Source of the DNA: Herbiconiux sp.
GTDB lineage: Bacteria > Actinomycetota > Actinomycetes > Actinomycetales > Microbacteriaceae
Assembly (NCBI RefSeq): GCF_004297105.1
Contig: NZ_SCVE01000020.1
Location: forward strand, 248,001 to 312,000
Direction: 5' to 3'
DNA: 64,000 nucleotides
The number at the start of each line of letters is the position of its first letter. Positions within the stretch are counted from its first letter, which is position 1. Below, piece after piece: positions 7,808-15,451 of this stretch. The notes under the pieces were generated by a model, which was not told where the DNA came from, ran no database searches, and was given only the letters and a program-made list of their open reading frames with translations. A program made the translations under genes and the position numbers.

Positions 7808-8292
7808 TGGCAGGACGCATCCGCTCGATTAAACCAGAGTTCTGGCGAAGTGAGGATGTGGTCGCTCTACCAGTGCCAGCGAGACTCACGTTCATTGGCC
7901 TCTGGACGTACGTGGATGACTTCGGGAATGGCAACGCCAATCCGAAGGTCGTCAAGGCGACCGTGTGGCCCCTGGATGACGACGTAACCCCCGAAGCGAT
8001 TCGAGGGCACATTGATCTGTTGGTCGCCGGGGGTCAGGTCGATATCTACGAGGCCAATGGGCGACAGTACCTCAGCATTTCCAATTGGGAAAAACACCAG
8101 AAGGTCGACCGCCCGTCCCGATCCAATATCCCCGCACCCGAAGAGGTACTCGATGTCATCGCGACAGGATCGCGAACCGTTCGCGAAGGGTTCGCGACGA
8201 CATCGCGACGGATGTTCGCGCCGAAAGCGCAGAACCCCGAGATTCCGCCTCGCGAGGCATTCGCGAGCGGGACCGGTGCTCACTCGCGGTAG
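7807..8292 (+). CDS. Replication-initiator-type HTH protein, short
   Basis: 161 residues from GTG 7807, which overlaps the preceding stop by one base. The N-terminal 110 residues match the domain found at the front of many actinophage DnaA-like/replisome-organiser proteins: GRIRSIKPEFWRSEDVV, a LTFIGLWTYVDDFG core and PLDDDVTPEAIRGHIDLL. Family members are usually 250 residues or more, so this copy lacks the long C-terminal part. Its 3' end is occupied by an 11-bp-spaced TCGCGA array (8159-8266), the kind of placement seen for origins inside initiator genes. Role in element replication is inferred. Confidence 0.7.
   Translation: MAGRIRSIKPEFWRSEDVVALPVPARLTFIGLWTYVDDFGNGNANPKVVKATVWPLDDDVTPEAIRGHIDLLVAGGQVDIYEANGRQYLSISNWEKHQKVDRPSRSNIPAPEEVLDVIATGSRTVREGFATTSRRMFAPKAQNPEIPPREAFASGTGAHSR
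8159..8266 (+). repeat. TCGCGA iteron array, candidate replication origin
   Basis: TCGCGA occurs at 8159, 8170, 8181, 8192 and 8203, exactly 11 bp apart, and again at 8250 and 8261, also 11 bp apart; one more copy is at 8355. The 11-bp period is not a multiple of three, so it is not a protein repeat. A purine-rich strand follows (8290-8350). The array lies in the 3' end of the initiator-type gene. Confidence 0.65.
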
Positions 8293-8361
8293 AGGGGAAA
8301 GGGAGTGGGAGTGAGTGCGAGGGACCAGCAAGTGAGACGAAACAGAGAGGGGTGTCGCGAT

Positions 8362-8547
8362 ATGGCACACGCAACATGGCAGGAAGCAAAGAGCACATTG
8401 GAGCGAGAGCTGGGATGGTCGCCCCCATTCTGTCCTCAGCATCCGGCCGGGACCGAGCAGCCGTGCAGACCTTGCGGTGACGCCCGCAAGCGACACGAGG
8501 CATGGAGTGCAGACATGGCCGATCAGGCGCTAAGGGGCCTCGACTAA
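8362..8547 (+). CDS. Small Cys-containing phage protein
   Basis: 61-residue protein with a CPQH ... CRPC pattern that could bind one zinc ion (Cys 25 and 35-38 region, His between). ATG 8362 follows GAGAGGGG. The stop TAA is directly followed by the tape-measure ATG, so the two are translationally linked. In siphoviruses small proteins in this position can be tape-measure chaperones, but there is no sequence evidence for that here. Confidence 0.6.
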   Translation: MAHATWQEAKSTLERELGWSPPFCPQHPAGTEQPCRPCGDARKRHEAWSADMADQALRGLD

Positions 8548-10485
8548 ATGGGCAGCTCTGTCAAAGACCTCATAATCAACATCCTGGCCGACGACAAAAC
8601 CGGCAGCACGATCGATGGCGTCGGCGGCAAACTCGACAAGCTCAACAAAGGCATCAGCCGCGGTGCGACCGCGACTATTCTCGGGACAGTCGCAATTGGC
8701 GCAGCGGCCGTGGATGCGGGCATGGCGATGGATGGTGCTTATGACACCATCCAGCAGAGCACCGGAGCAACCGGAGCAAGCCTCGACGGCCTCAAGGGCT
8801 CGTTCGACAACGTGTTCACGAACGCACCTGTCGATATCGGGCTCACAGCCACAGCGATTGCCGAGCTGAATCAGCGAACAGGGCTGACGGGGCCAGGGCT
8901 CGAAAAGCTCACCACTCAGGTGCTGCTACTCGGCGACATGGCCGGGCAAGGTGAGGTCGATATCAACGGCCTCACCGGGGCAACGTCGCTGTTCCAGATT
9001 CCGGCCGAGGGCATGTCAGATGCACTCGACCAGCTCTTTGGAATTTCACAGGCTACCGGAGTCTCCGTCAACGACCTCACGGCCGGCGTCGGAGCCAATG
9101 GCTCAGCGCTCAAGGGTCTTGGGTTCTCGCTGGTCGAGTCCGCGCAGCTCGTCGGAACGCTCGACAAAGCCGGTGTCGACGCCACAGCAGTGACAACCGG
9201 AATGAGCAAAGGGTTCAAGAACCTAGCGCTCGCTGGCGAAGAGCCTCAAGAAGCGTTCCGACGCGTGGTCGGTGAAATCGGCGGCTTCCTCGCGGCCGGC
9301 GATCAGGCCGCAGCATTCGACCTCGCAGGGAAAGTGTTCGGTGCGCGCGGCTCAACCGAGTTCATCGGCGCTCTGCAAACCGGGGCGCTGAACCTCGACA
9401 GCATCACCGCGGCAGCAGGCGCGGCGAACTCATCGATCATCGACATGGCCGAGTCGACCGCCGATTTCCCAGAGAAGTGGACCGAGTTCGAGAACAAGGC
9501 CCGAAGCGCGCTCGCCGAGGTCGGAGAGAAGCTGATACCCGTCATCACCTCGGGATTCGACAAGCTCATGCCGGTAATCGACCTCGCTGCCGACAACATC
9601 GACGTGGTGCTCGGTTTCGGAACCGCGCTCGCGGCGGGAGCGGTCGCGGTGAAGGGCTACGAAGGCCTCCAAGCCATCGCCGGGGTTGTGGGATTCTTTC
9701 GCACAGCTCAGGTGGCCGCGACGGCCGCGACGACGGCAAACACGGCAGCGACCGTGGCGAACAACGTCGCATGGTACGCGAACCCCGTGACATGGATCGT
9801 GCTCGGCATCATCGCCGCGATAGCAGGCCTCGTCGTCGCCGGAATCTGGCTTGTGCAGAACTGGGAGGGCGTCTCCAAATGGCTCGGTGAAGCCGCACAG
9901 AACATTGCGAACGGTTTCAGCGGGGCAGTCGGGTTCGTGACCGACCTTTTCCTGAACTGGAACGTCATCGGCCTGCTGATCAAGAACTGGGAACCGATCA
10001 GCAAGTGGTTCTCCGACTGGTGGGGCACTGTCGTCAATAACGTGAACTGGGGCGTCCAGGAAATCGGTAAGGGTGTCGACGGAATCGTCGGATTCTTCAC
10101 CGAAATCCCGAACCGAGTCGGTGACGCATGGAACGGTCTGGTCGACCTCGTAGCCGGCGCAATGATCAACATCATGAATTTCACCATCGACACGTGGAAC
10201 AACACGCTCGGTGGGCTCGAATTCGACATGCCATGGTTCCTCGGTGGTGCCCATATCGCGTTCCCACGACTACAGAGCGTCCCCGCGCTCGCCGAGGGCG
10301 GCATCGTGACTGCTCCAACGTTCGCACTCATTGGCGAAGCCGGCCCCGAGGCAGTCGTTCCTCTCAGTCAATACAACCGAGGGGGTAGCGATGAGCCAAT
10401 CCTTGTCGAACAGCACATCGAACTGAAAATCGACGGTCACCGGCTGTACGACCTGCTAGCAACGATTGGGCTGAAACGAAAATGA
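8548..10485 (+). CDS. Phage tail tape measure protein
   Basis: 645-residue tape measure protein, short for the family (often 800-2000), predicting a short tail if functional. The N-terminus (LIINILADDKTGSTIDGVGGKLDKLNKG) and the AELNQRTGLTG ... GGFLAAGDQ region are typical of TP901-type tape measures; two or three hydrophobic segments lie around residues 410-450, and the end carries the hallmark ALAEGGIVTAPTFALIGEAG followed by PEAVVPL. The frame is intact. No tube, chaperone or baseplate genes accompany it, so it would have to work with a helper phage's tail or has another role. Confidence 0.92.
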   Translation: MGSSVKDLIINILADDKTGSTIDGVGGKLDKLNKGISRGATATILGTVAIGAAAVDAGMAMDGAYDTIQQSTGATGASLDGLKGSFDNVFTNAPVDIGLTATAIAELNQRTGLTGPGLEKLTTQVLLLGDMAGQGEVDINGLTGATSLFQIPAEGMSDALDQLFGISQATGVSVNDLTAGVGANGSALKGLGFSLVESAQLVGTLDKAGVDATAVTTGMSKGFKNLALAGEEPQEAFRRVVGEIGGFLAAGDQAAAFDLAGKVFGARGSTEFIGALQTGALNLDSITAAAGAANSSIIDMAESTADFPEKWTEFENKARSALAEVGEKLIPVITSGFDKLMPVIDLAADNIDVVLGFGTALAAGAVAVKGYEGLQAIAGVVGFFRTAQVAATAATTANTAATVANNVAWYANPVTWIVLGIIAAIAGLVVAGIWLVQNWEGVSKWLGEAAQNIANGFSGAVGFVTDLFLNWNVIGLLIKNWEPISKWFSDWWGTVVNNVNWGVQEIGKGVDGIVGFFTEIPNRVGDAWNGLVDLVAGAMINIMNFTIDTWNNTLGGLEFDMPWFLGGAHIAFPRLQSVPALAEGGIVTAPTFALIGEAGPEAVVPLSQYNRGGSDEPILVEQHIELKIDGHRLYDLLATIGLKRK

Positions 10486-10811
10486 GCGAGTTCGCGACCA
10501 CCATCCGAGGCTTCGGTCACTCTGAGATGGCGGCCCTCCCGTCATACGCTCGCTTCCGCGAAGCTCTCGCAGACCTTGTGGACGAGACTGGTCAGCCGCT
10601 CTCACGATTCCTCAGCGATGTTCGACACGCGGCCCTATCGAGTCCTTTCGGCGCGCTCTGCTCTGCAGATGAGCGCCACGGTACGGCCTGGCCCCATAAA
10701 GGCTCGATTCGGCCGGAAAGCGGCGGCATTCGGTGCCGCTACCGCTGTGTGACATGTGGCCACTACTGGTCGGCCATACATCAGCTCGATTCAGTCACCT
10801 GGTGCGACTGA
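10482..10811 (+). CDS. Hypothetical protein with Cys-rich C-terminus
   Basis: 109 residues, coupled to the tape measure gene by ATGA. The C-terminal third (IRCRYRCVTCGHYW ... VTWCD) has four Cys, one CxxC, and aromatic residues, resembling a small zinc ribbon; the N-terminal part is helical. Not recognised beyond this. Its place between tape measure and capsid genes is unusual. Confidence 0.65.
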   Translation: MSEFATTIRGFGHSEMAALPSYARFREALADLVDETGQPLSRFLSDVRHAALSSPFGALCSADERHGTAWPHKGSIRPESGGIRCRYRCVTCGHYWSAIHQLDSVTWCD

Positions 10812-10902
10812 TCCACCGCAGGGCGTGCGTCGCTCGGCATATCGGCATAACGCCCCACATCGGGGCGGGCACTCAGTCATTCATCCTCGAAGGGAAACAA
10901 AA

Positions 10903-12222
10903 ATGAGCAAGACGACTACCACCACCACCATTGCCCGTCTCGAACAGGAGCGCACGCAACTCTGGGAGGACAAGGGCGCAGCGCTCAGCGCGACTGCATC
11001 GACACGCGAGTTTACGGCCGATGAGGCGATCGCTTGGGAAACTGTCGAGCGTGATATCGGAGCGCTCGACCAGCAGCTCGCGAACCTCCGCACAGTGGCG
11101 CAGCAGGACGCCGCAATCGAAGCCTTCCAGCGCGAGCTGGATAGTTTCGCTCCCGACAAGGTCGACGCGCGTCGATGGATCAACACCGACACAAATCAGG
11201 TCGCCGCGCTCCGGGGCAACGAGCCGTTCGGCTCGCACCCGGTCGCCGCACGTCGTCTCGCGGGTCGCGATGACCATGCGCGAGCAATGTACTCCGGTGT
11301 GGGCGAGATGGTGCGCGCTCTCTCGACCACGGGCGGCTCTGCCATCGTTCCGACCATTTGGTCGAGCACGCTGATTGACCTTGCCCGAGCGAAGTCCGCG
11401 GTTGCTCAAGCAGGGGCGGCGGTCGTACCCATGGGCGCACCCACGGTCAACATTGGCCGCATGACCGGCGAACCGACAGCGACTTTCCGCACCGAGGGAT
11501 CAGCCATCGCGCCCAGCGATCCGACGTTCGACAATGTGACCCTGATCGCCAAATCCCTTTCGGCACAGGTCATCGGCTCACGTGAGTGGTTCCAGGACGC
11601 GGAAAACGCCGATCAGGTGGTATCAGAGGCCATCGCGAAGGCCATCGCCGGGAAAATCGACCAGGTGGCACTTTATGGCGGAATAACCGCAGGCGCGGGC
11701 ACGATCAACCTACCTACCCCGCTCAACCCTCGCGGCATCCTGGCGGCGCTCATCGCCACAAAGCCGGCGAACGTGCTCGGCTCTGCAACCAACGGAACCG
11801 TGCAGACTGCCGGCAAGTACTGGGACGAAATCATTGACCTGCTGTTTACAGTGCGCGACAGCAACGAATCACCGACGGGGCTCGTCTGGAACAGCAAGCT
11901 CGATCGGATGTATGCAAAGGCTTACGACACGACCGGGCAGCCTCTCGCAGTCCCGAGTGCCGTCGCAGAAGTGCCTCGGTTCAGCTCGAACACCATCCCC
12001 TCGTACACTCAGGGAACGATGGCGGGCCGGGCAACCGACGTGTTCGCGGGCGACTGGTCGAACCTCATCATCGGGCAGCGCCTCGACATCACCTTGCAGG
12101 TGCTGACCGAGCGCTACGCCGACACGGGCCAGATCGGGATCGTTGCTCACTGGCGCGGAGACATCCAGCCGGCCCGCCCCAGCGCATTCGCGGTGCACCG
12201 AGCCATCCAGGGCGCTGCGTGA
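10903..12222 (+). CDS. HK97-family major capsid protein
   Basis: 439-residue capsid protein from ATG 10903 (GAAGGGA 6-7 nt upstream). Residues 1-75 form a coiled-coil delta/scaffold-like region (IARLEQERTQLWEDKGA ... ERDIGALDQQLANLRT). The HK97 core follows, with GGSAIVPTIWSSTLIDLARAK, the E-loop/spine segment and the C-terminal ERYADTGQIGIVAHWRGD and RPSAFAV strands. No prohead protease or portal gene is nearby, although the delta region normally needs a protease. The preceding 91 bases hold no gene. The frame is intact over its full length. Confidence 0.93.
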   Translation: MSKTTTTTTIARLEQERTQLWEDKGAALSATASTREFTADEAIAWETVERDIGALDQQLANLRTVAQQDAAIEAFQRELDSFAPDKVDARRWINTDTNQVAALRGNEPFGSHPVAARRLAGRDDHARAMYSGVGEMVRALSTTGGSAIVPTIWSSTLIDLARAKSAVAQAGAAVVPMGAPTVNIGRMTGEPTATFRTEGSAIAPSDPTFDNVTLIAKSLSAQVIGSREWFQDAENADQVVSEAIAKAIAGKIDQVALYGGITAGAGTINLPTPLNPRGILAALIATKPANVLGSATNGTVQTAGKYWDEIIDLLFTVRDSNESPTGLVWNSKLDRMYAKAYDTTGQPLAVPSAVAEVPRFSSNTIPSYTQGTMAGRATDVFAGDWSNLIIGQRLDITLQVLTERYADTGQIGIVAHWRGDIQPARPSAFAVHRAIQGAA

Positions 12223-12470
12223 GCACACTGGACTCGGAGTCCAGCAAGGCGCGGCGTGAAGCGGAAGCAGATGAGTCAGCGTCACGGCTCGCTCGCATCA
12301 GGGGTGAGGCCGCGACCAGCCGGATTACTCGGGCGAAAGCGGCACGATTCGCCCTGATCACAAACCTAAGCAGCCATGAGGCAGCGGGTGTGCTGGTGCC
12401 CGAATGGGCCGGCTCGCCTGCTGCTGCAAAGACTGGCGTCAACCACACCGCGGGTGTCATTCCCGAGTAA
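12219..12470 (+). CDS. Small hypothetical phage protein
   Basis: 83 residues from GTG 12219, overlapping the capsid stop by four bases. A highly charged, helical N-terminus (SSKARREAEADESASRLARI) suggests a coiled coil; the C-terminus is Ala/Gly-rich. Not recognised. The gene is followed by a strong terminator, so it closes the operon that begins upstream of the tape measure. Confidence 0.6.
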   Translation: MSTLDSESSKARREAEADESASRLARIRGEAATSRITRAKAARFALITNLSSHEAAGVLVPEWAGSPAAAKTGVNHTAGVIPE

Positions 12471-12528
12471 CGGAACGGATGGCCGGCGAGCCTACCTTTC
12501 GGGGGCATAGACCCGACCAGCGCCAAGA

Positions 12529-12564
12529 CGAATGGCCCACACCAGTCATGGTGTGGGCCATTCG
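12529..12564. terminator. Terminator after the capsid operon
   Basis: A perfect 16-bp stem (12529-12544 with 12549-12564) with a GTCA tetraloop, followed by TTCGTGTT. It separates the structural operon from the last three small genes. Confidence 0.8.
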
Positions 12565-12607
12565 TTCGTGTTAGACACTGTTCATCTAGTGCCCCTACGG
12601 TCGCGCC

Positions 12608-13048
12608 ATGGGAATCGTAGTTGCCGCGCTGACATTCGTAGCCGTCATTGTCTTTCTTGGAATAGTCGGGGGGCTGCTATTCGCTGTGCTTGGAAACGTG
12701 CAATCACCGCGCGAGTCCCGGGCTCAAGCCGCAGCGATAGGTGAGTTCCGAGTCGAGGTTCGGCGCAGGGTCTTGATGGGCGTGGCCGAGAACCGCGCCG
12801 AAGCGGATGTGAAGGCAGAAACCATCGCGTTCTATGCAGCGGGCGGTTCGCTAGAGCGTTCTGGAATGCACCTGTCGAACGGCCGAACTCGATATTCCAG
12901 ACCCTACGATCCAACCATCGTGACAAGTTGGCCGACGAAAGGGGGCGCGGACACCTGGGCCGCGGACTGGTATAAGCCCGCAGTGATGCCAGGGATAGCG
13001 CCGACAGCCGATCCCCAGGGTCGGCCTACCTTGCAGTGGGATGACTGA
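12608..13048 (+). CDS. Hypothetical membrane-anchored phage protein
   Basis: 146-residue protein with an N-terminal hydrophobic helix (residues 2-29, IVVAALTFVAVIVFLGIVGG) and a soluble C-terminal part containing an RRRVLMGVAENRAEAD helix. Topology suggests anchoring with the bulk on one side of the membrane. Not recognised; a superinfection-exclusion or holin-like role is conceivable but unsupported. It is the first gene after the capsid-operon terminator. Confidence 0.6.
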   Translation: MGIVVAALTFVAVIVFLGIVGGLLFAVLGNVQSPRESRAQAAAIGEFRVEVRRRVLMGVAENRAEADVKAETIAFYAAGGSLERSGMHLSNGRTRYSRPYDPTIVTSWPTKGGADTWAADWYKPAVMPGIAPTADPQGRPTLQWDD

Positions 13049-13050
13049 CC

Positions 13051-13287
13051 GTGACAGAGCGACGAGCTATTGCCCGAGCCGAGGCCTTCCGGCGTGCCGG
13101 TGAAGCGTTCGCCGACGCGCTCGCACGTATCAACGCGGAGACATATTCAAAATCAAACCAGGGCGGGGGTGGTGATACCGCGTACCGACCGGAGAGAGGG
13201 AACAACAATGAGGATGAATGCCGAATCGACACAACGGCCCTGACCCAGAACCGTCGGGCCGAGCACGGCAGCGACTACTCGCGATAG
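13051..13287 (+). CDS. Small hypothetical protein overlapping HNH gene
   Basis: 78 residues from GTG 13051, two bases after the preceding stop. The N-terminal half is a charged helix (RRAIARAEAFRRAGEAFADAL); the second half is polar and rich in Asn and Gly. It overlaps the HNH start by 70 bases in another frame, so the real end or the reality of one of the two starts is uncertain. Confidence 0.45.
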   Translation: MTERRAIARAEAFRRAGEAFADALARINAETYSKSNQGGGGDTAYRPERGNNNEDECRIDTTALTQNRRAEHGSDYSR

Positions 13288-13508
13288 TCAGCCCGCCAGG
13301 CTCGGTATGCCACCTATGCGACAAGCCCATTGTGTACGGCCTGCGGGCACGCCATCGGCTAGGCCCGTCCATGGATCACGTGATAGCACGCAGTAAGGGT
13401 GGCACCTGGGATGTGTGGAACCTCAAGCCTGCTCACTTCGGTTGTAACAGCGCTAGAGGGAACAGAGACATCCCGGCAAAAGCGGGCAAGCGGTCGCGAA
13501 GGTGGTAG
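13218..13508 (+). CDS. HNH endonuclease
   Basis: 96-residue HNH nuclease: CHLC zinc knuckle, then SMDHVIARSKGGTWDVWNL and HFGCNSARGNR, giving the H-N-H triad and the four zinc cysteines. In HK97-type phages a small HNH nuclease sits beside terminase and assists genome cleavage at cos; here terminase is absent. A satellite could use it with a helper terminase, but this is inference. A 530-bp gap with repeats and attR follows. Confidence 0.88.
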   Translation: MPNRHNGPDPEPSGRARQRLLAIVSPPGSVCHLCDKPIVYGLRARHRLGPSMDHVIARSKGGTWDVWNLKPAHFGCNSARGNRDIPAKAGKRSRRW

Positions 13509-13713
13509 CCGGTCGGGGCTGATGCGTTTTTTTGCATTCCAGCACGACGGGACACCCGCGCACTTCCATTTCTTCCCTCTCCCCGAGTCCAATACGTAGG
13601 TGTGGGGTCGAGAGGGCGGGAAATGGGTACCTTAAGCCATTGGACGCGCACCAGCAGGTAGGTGGTCGACCGCGGAAGATCGGCGCTAAGAAAGGCCTCT
13701 GGCGGAGTGCGAT

Positions 13714-13772
13714 GTGGGTATCGCAAATGATGTACCCACATTGCAGATGTACCCACGCAATACCGTGGGTAC
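13714..13772. repeat. Four GTGGGTAC/GTACCCAC sites near attR
   Basis: GTGGGTA at 13714-13720, GTACCCAC at 13732-13739 and 13749-13756, and GTGGGTAC at 13765-13772: four sites 16-18 bp apart in +,-,-,+ orientation. The two inner copies extend to gatgtacccac. They lie about 170-230 bp from the attR core, consistent with excisionase sites, a packaging signal or an origin. Confidence 0.55.
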
Positions 13773-13813
13773 GAGAGAGCCAATGTCCTCGAACGTTAGA
13801 GAACTCATGGCGG

Positions 13814-13832
13814 AGTCCGCAAAAAGTCCGCA
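13814..13832 (+). repeat. Arm-type direct repeat, right copy
   Basis: Exact copy of the 19-bp repeat at 4894-4912, same orientation, 108 bp inside the right core. Between it and attR lie several CAACTAC-like and CAACC-like short repeats (13870-13930). No gene is seen from 13509 to 14038. Confidence 0.6.
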
Positions 13833-13940
13833 GCATTTTCAATCTGCCACAACTTCCGGCAACCAACCACAACGCAAAACCCGCGGAATGACGCGGATGT
13901 CACTACTCCCCAACTACCCCCAACTACTCATCAATAGTTC

Positions 13941-13961
13941 GAGCTCTACTACGGCGTCTGA
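13941..13961 (+). pseudogene. attR and displaced native glnA 3' end
   Basis: GAG CTC TAC TAC GGC GTC TGA: the original last codons of glnA (ELYYGV and stop). They are now 9.1 kb from the gene and untranslated. The attR core is 13941-13957. Confidence 0.85.
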
Positions 13962-13978
13962 TTCTCAGCACCGACACG

Positions 13979-14012
13979 GCGAGGCCGCATCCCATACGGG
14001 GTGCGGCCTCGC
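13979..14012. terminator. Stranded glnA terminator
   Basis: An 11-bp perfect stem (13979-13989 with 14002-14012, 12-nt loop) begins 18 bases after the native glnA stop. It probably served glnA before integration and now also lies at the 3' side of the convergent Ig-like gene. Confidence 0.65.
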
Positions 14013-14038
14013 TGCCGTTCGAGGCTCGGTCGGCGTGG

Positions 14039-15145
14039 TCAGCGGCGGCGCAGGCGGAGCGTGATGAGAGCGCCCATCGCAGCGAGCAGGAGGAGGGCTG
14101 CCACCAGGCCGGTCAGCACGAGGCCGCGCAAGGGGCCGACATCCGCCACCGGTGTGGCCGAGATCGCCACGGGCGATGACGCGGGTGGCGCCTCGACAGG
14201 GGTCTCCGCCTGGGGCGTCACAGGGGCGTCGGAACGGGGCGGTGCCGGGATGATCGTCGGTCGCGGAGCGGTCTTCACCGGTGCCGGCGCGGCTGACGGC
14301 GAGGCGGAGGGGCGTGCAACCGTCATCGTGACCGGTGCGCTCGTGGACGACGCATACGTGGCGTCTCCCGAGTAGACGGCGGTGAGGGTTCCCGAGCCCT
14401 GCGCGGGGAGGGTGATCTGGGCTACCGCGACGCCACGGCGCTGCTCGCGGTTCGGTACGACGGCGGATGTCGCCACCGTGACGCCGTCGAGGAGGAAGTC
14501 GACCGTGCCGGCGGTCTCCGCGGGGAGCCAGTACGAGGTGCGCTCGAAGCCCTGGAGCTCGAGCTCGGCCCTGACCATGACCGGAGTGGACGGCAGCAGG
14601 AGCTGGTCACCCGCGGAGGACGCGGTGACGACAGTGACTCCCTTGCGGATGGTGACCTCTGAGCTGCCGTGAGCGGGCGCGAGCGCCGTGGGATCGGCGG
14701 GAACGAACGTGGCGCCGATGGCGAGCGAGGGTGGGCTCGACACGTAGGGATCGATGCTGCCGTTCAGGATCGAGCCGAACACGACGTGTGCCGCGCCGTC
14801 GACGAGCTCGATCGGAGTCGCGAAGGTCTCGCCTCCTGAGATCTCGAACTGCACAGTGCCCACCGCCGGGGCACCCGTCGAGTCGACCACTGTGGCGGCG
14901 AGATCGATCGGCGCGCCGTAGTCGAGCACCGACGGAGTGGTCATCGTCACCGTCGTCGCGAGCGGTGCCGAAGCCGGTGCCGAAGCCGGAGCCGAAGCCG
15001 GCGTCGGAGCCGGGGTGGGTGACGGGGTGATGGGGGCAGCCTGCGCGGCCCCTGCGCCCAGGAGCGACGTACCCGCGATCGCCAGTGCGGCGACGAGCGC
15101 CGCAGCCCATCGGCCTCGTGTGCGACGGTCTTGGTGACCCGACAT
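14039..15145 (-). CDS. Secreted Ig-like repeat protein with C-terminal anchor
   Basis: 368 residues. A signal peptide (RGRWAAALVAALAIAGTSLLG, cut after AQA near residue 36) is followed by a Pro/Ala/Ser linker with a repeated ASAP unit, two Ig-like beta domains of the Big_3 type (about 65-170 and 170-280; the second ends with the classic LTAVYSGDATYASSTSAPVT), another Pro-rich linker, one membrane helix (about 343-363) and an RLRRR tail. There is no LPXTG, so it is anchored by the helix and not by sortase. Likely a surface adhesin or wall-spanning protein; ligand unknown. The gene is convergent with the element and with glnA. Confidence 0.85.
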   Translation of the reverse strand: MSGHQDRRTRGRWAAALVAALAIAGTSLLGAGAAQAAPITPSPTPAPTPASAPASAPASAPLATTVTMTTPSVLDYGAPIDLAATVVDSTGAPAVGTVQFEISGGETFATPIELVDGAAHVVFGSILNGSIDPYVSSPPSLAIGATFVPADPTALAPAHGSSEVTIRKGVTVVTASSAGDQLLLPSTPVMVRAELELQGFERTSYWLPAETAGTVDFLLDGVTVATSAVVPNREQRRGVAVAQITLPAQGSGTLTAVYSGDATYASSTSAPVTMTVARPSASPSAAPAPVKTAPRPTIIPAPPRSDAPVTPQAETPVEAPPASSPVAISATPVADVGPLRGLVLTGLVAALLLLAAMGALITLRLRRR

Positions 15146-15416
15146 CCGCTCTCCTCACCGACTGACCCAGGCCCCGATCGGCCCGCTCATCTGAATGCTA
15201 CTGTGGCCAGATCAACACCTGTCGCCAGACACGATCACACTTCCGTAACACTGGTTGACAGCAGTCCCGTTCGTTCATCCACCGCTTACCTGCAGGTCAT
15301 CTGCGGCCCCTCCATCCGCGCCCGCCTCGGCATCAGTCCCGACCTCGCTGGCGAATGCGCGGCGCGCTGAGACATCTGACGGCCAGGCCCCTGGATCTCA
15401 CCCGGATACATCGGGA

Positions 15417-15445
15417 TTGACGATGCATCCGTGCGACGGGATGCT
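15417..15445 (+). promoter_or_regulatory. Predicted promoter of the marR operon
   Basis: TTGACG (15417-15422), 17 nt, GATGCT (15440-15445), with the ATG only 7 nt after the -10, so the message would have almost no leader. The imperfect dyad around atgcatccgtgcgacgggatgc may be an autoregulatory site. I see nothing else in the 15146-15451 gap. Confidence 0.4.
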
Positions 15446-15451
15446 GAGGTC

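Larger units (their letters stand above)
4836..13957. mobile_element. Phage-derived integrative element in glnA 3' end
   Basis: A 9.1-kb element bounded by GAGCTCTAYTACGGSGT at 4836-4852 (attL) and 13941-13957 (attR), 15 of 17 bases identical. It carries integrase, XRE repressor, excisionase, two tRNA-like folds, a replication-type protein, a tape measure, a major capsid protein, an HNH nuclease and several small unknowns. Terminase, portal, protease, head-tail connectors, tail tube and lysis genes are absent, and the tape measure precedes the capsid gene, unlike a normal siphovirus order. It is either a remnant or a phage satellite. Codon use is less GC-biased than in the flanking genes. The ancestral glnA terminator (13979-14012) is stranded beyond attR. 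Confidence 0.9.

Noticed and set aside
13130..13372. Antisense frame opposite the HNH gene
   Set aside because: The HNH motif with all metal and catalytic residues fixes the sense strand.
14937..15010. Short tandem repeat of the GCCGAAGCCGG type
   Set aside because: Encodes the Ala/Ser/Pro linker of the surface protein; ordinary low-complexity linker, not a regulatory repeat.
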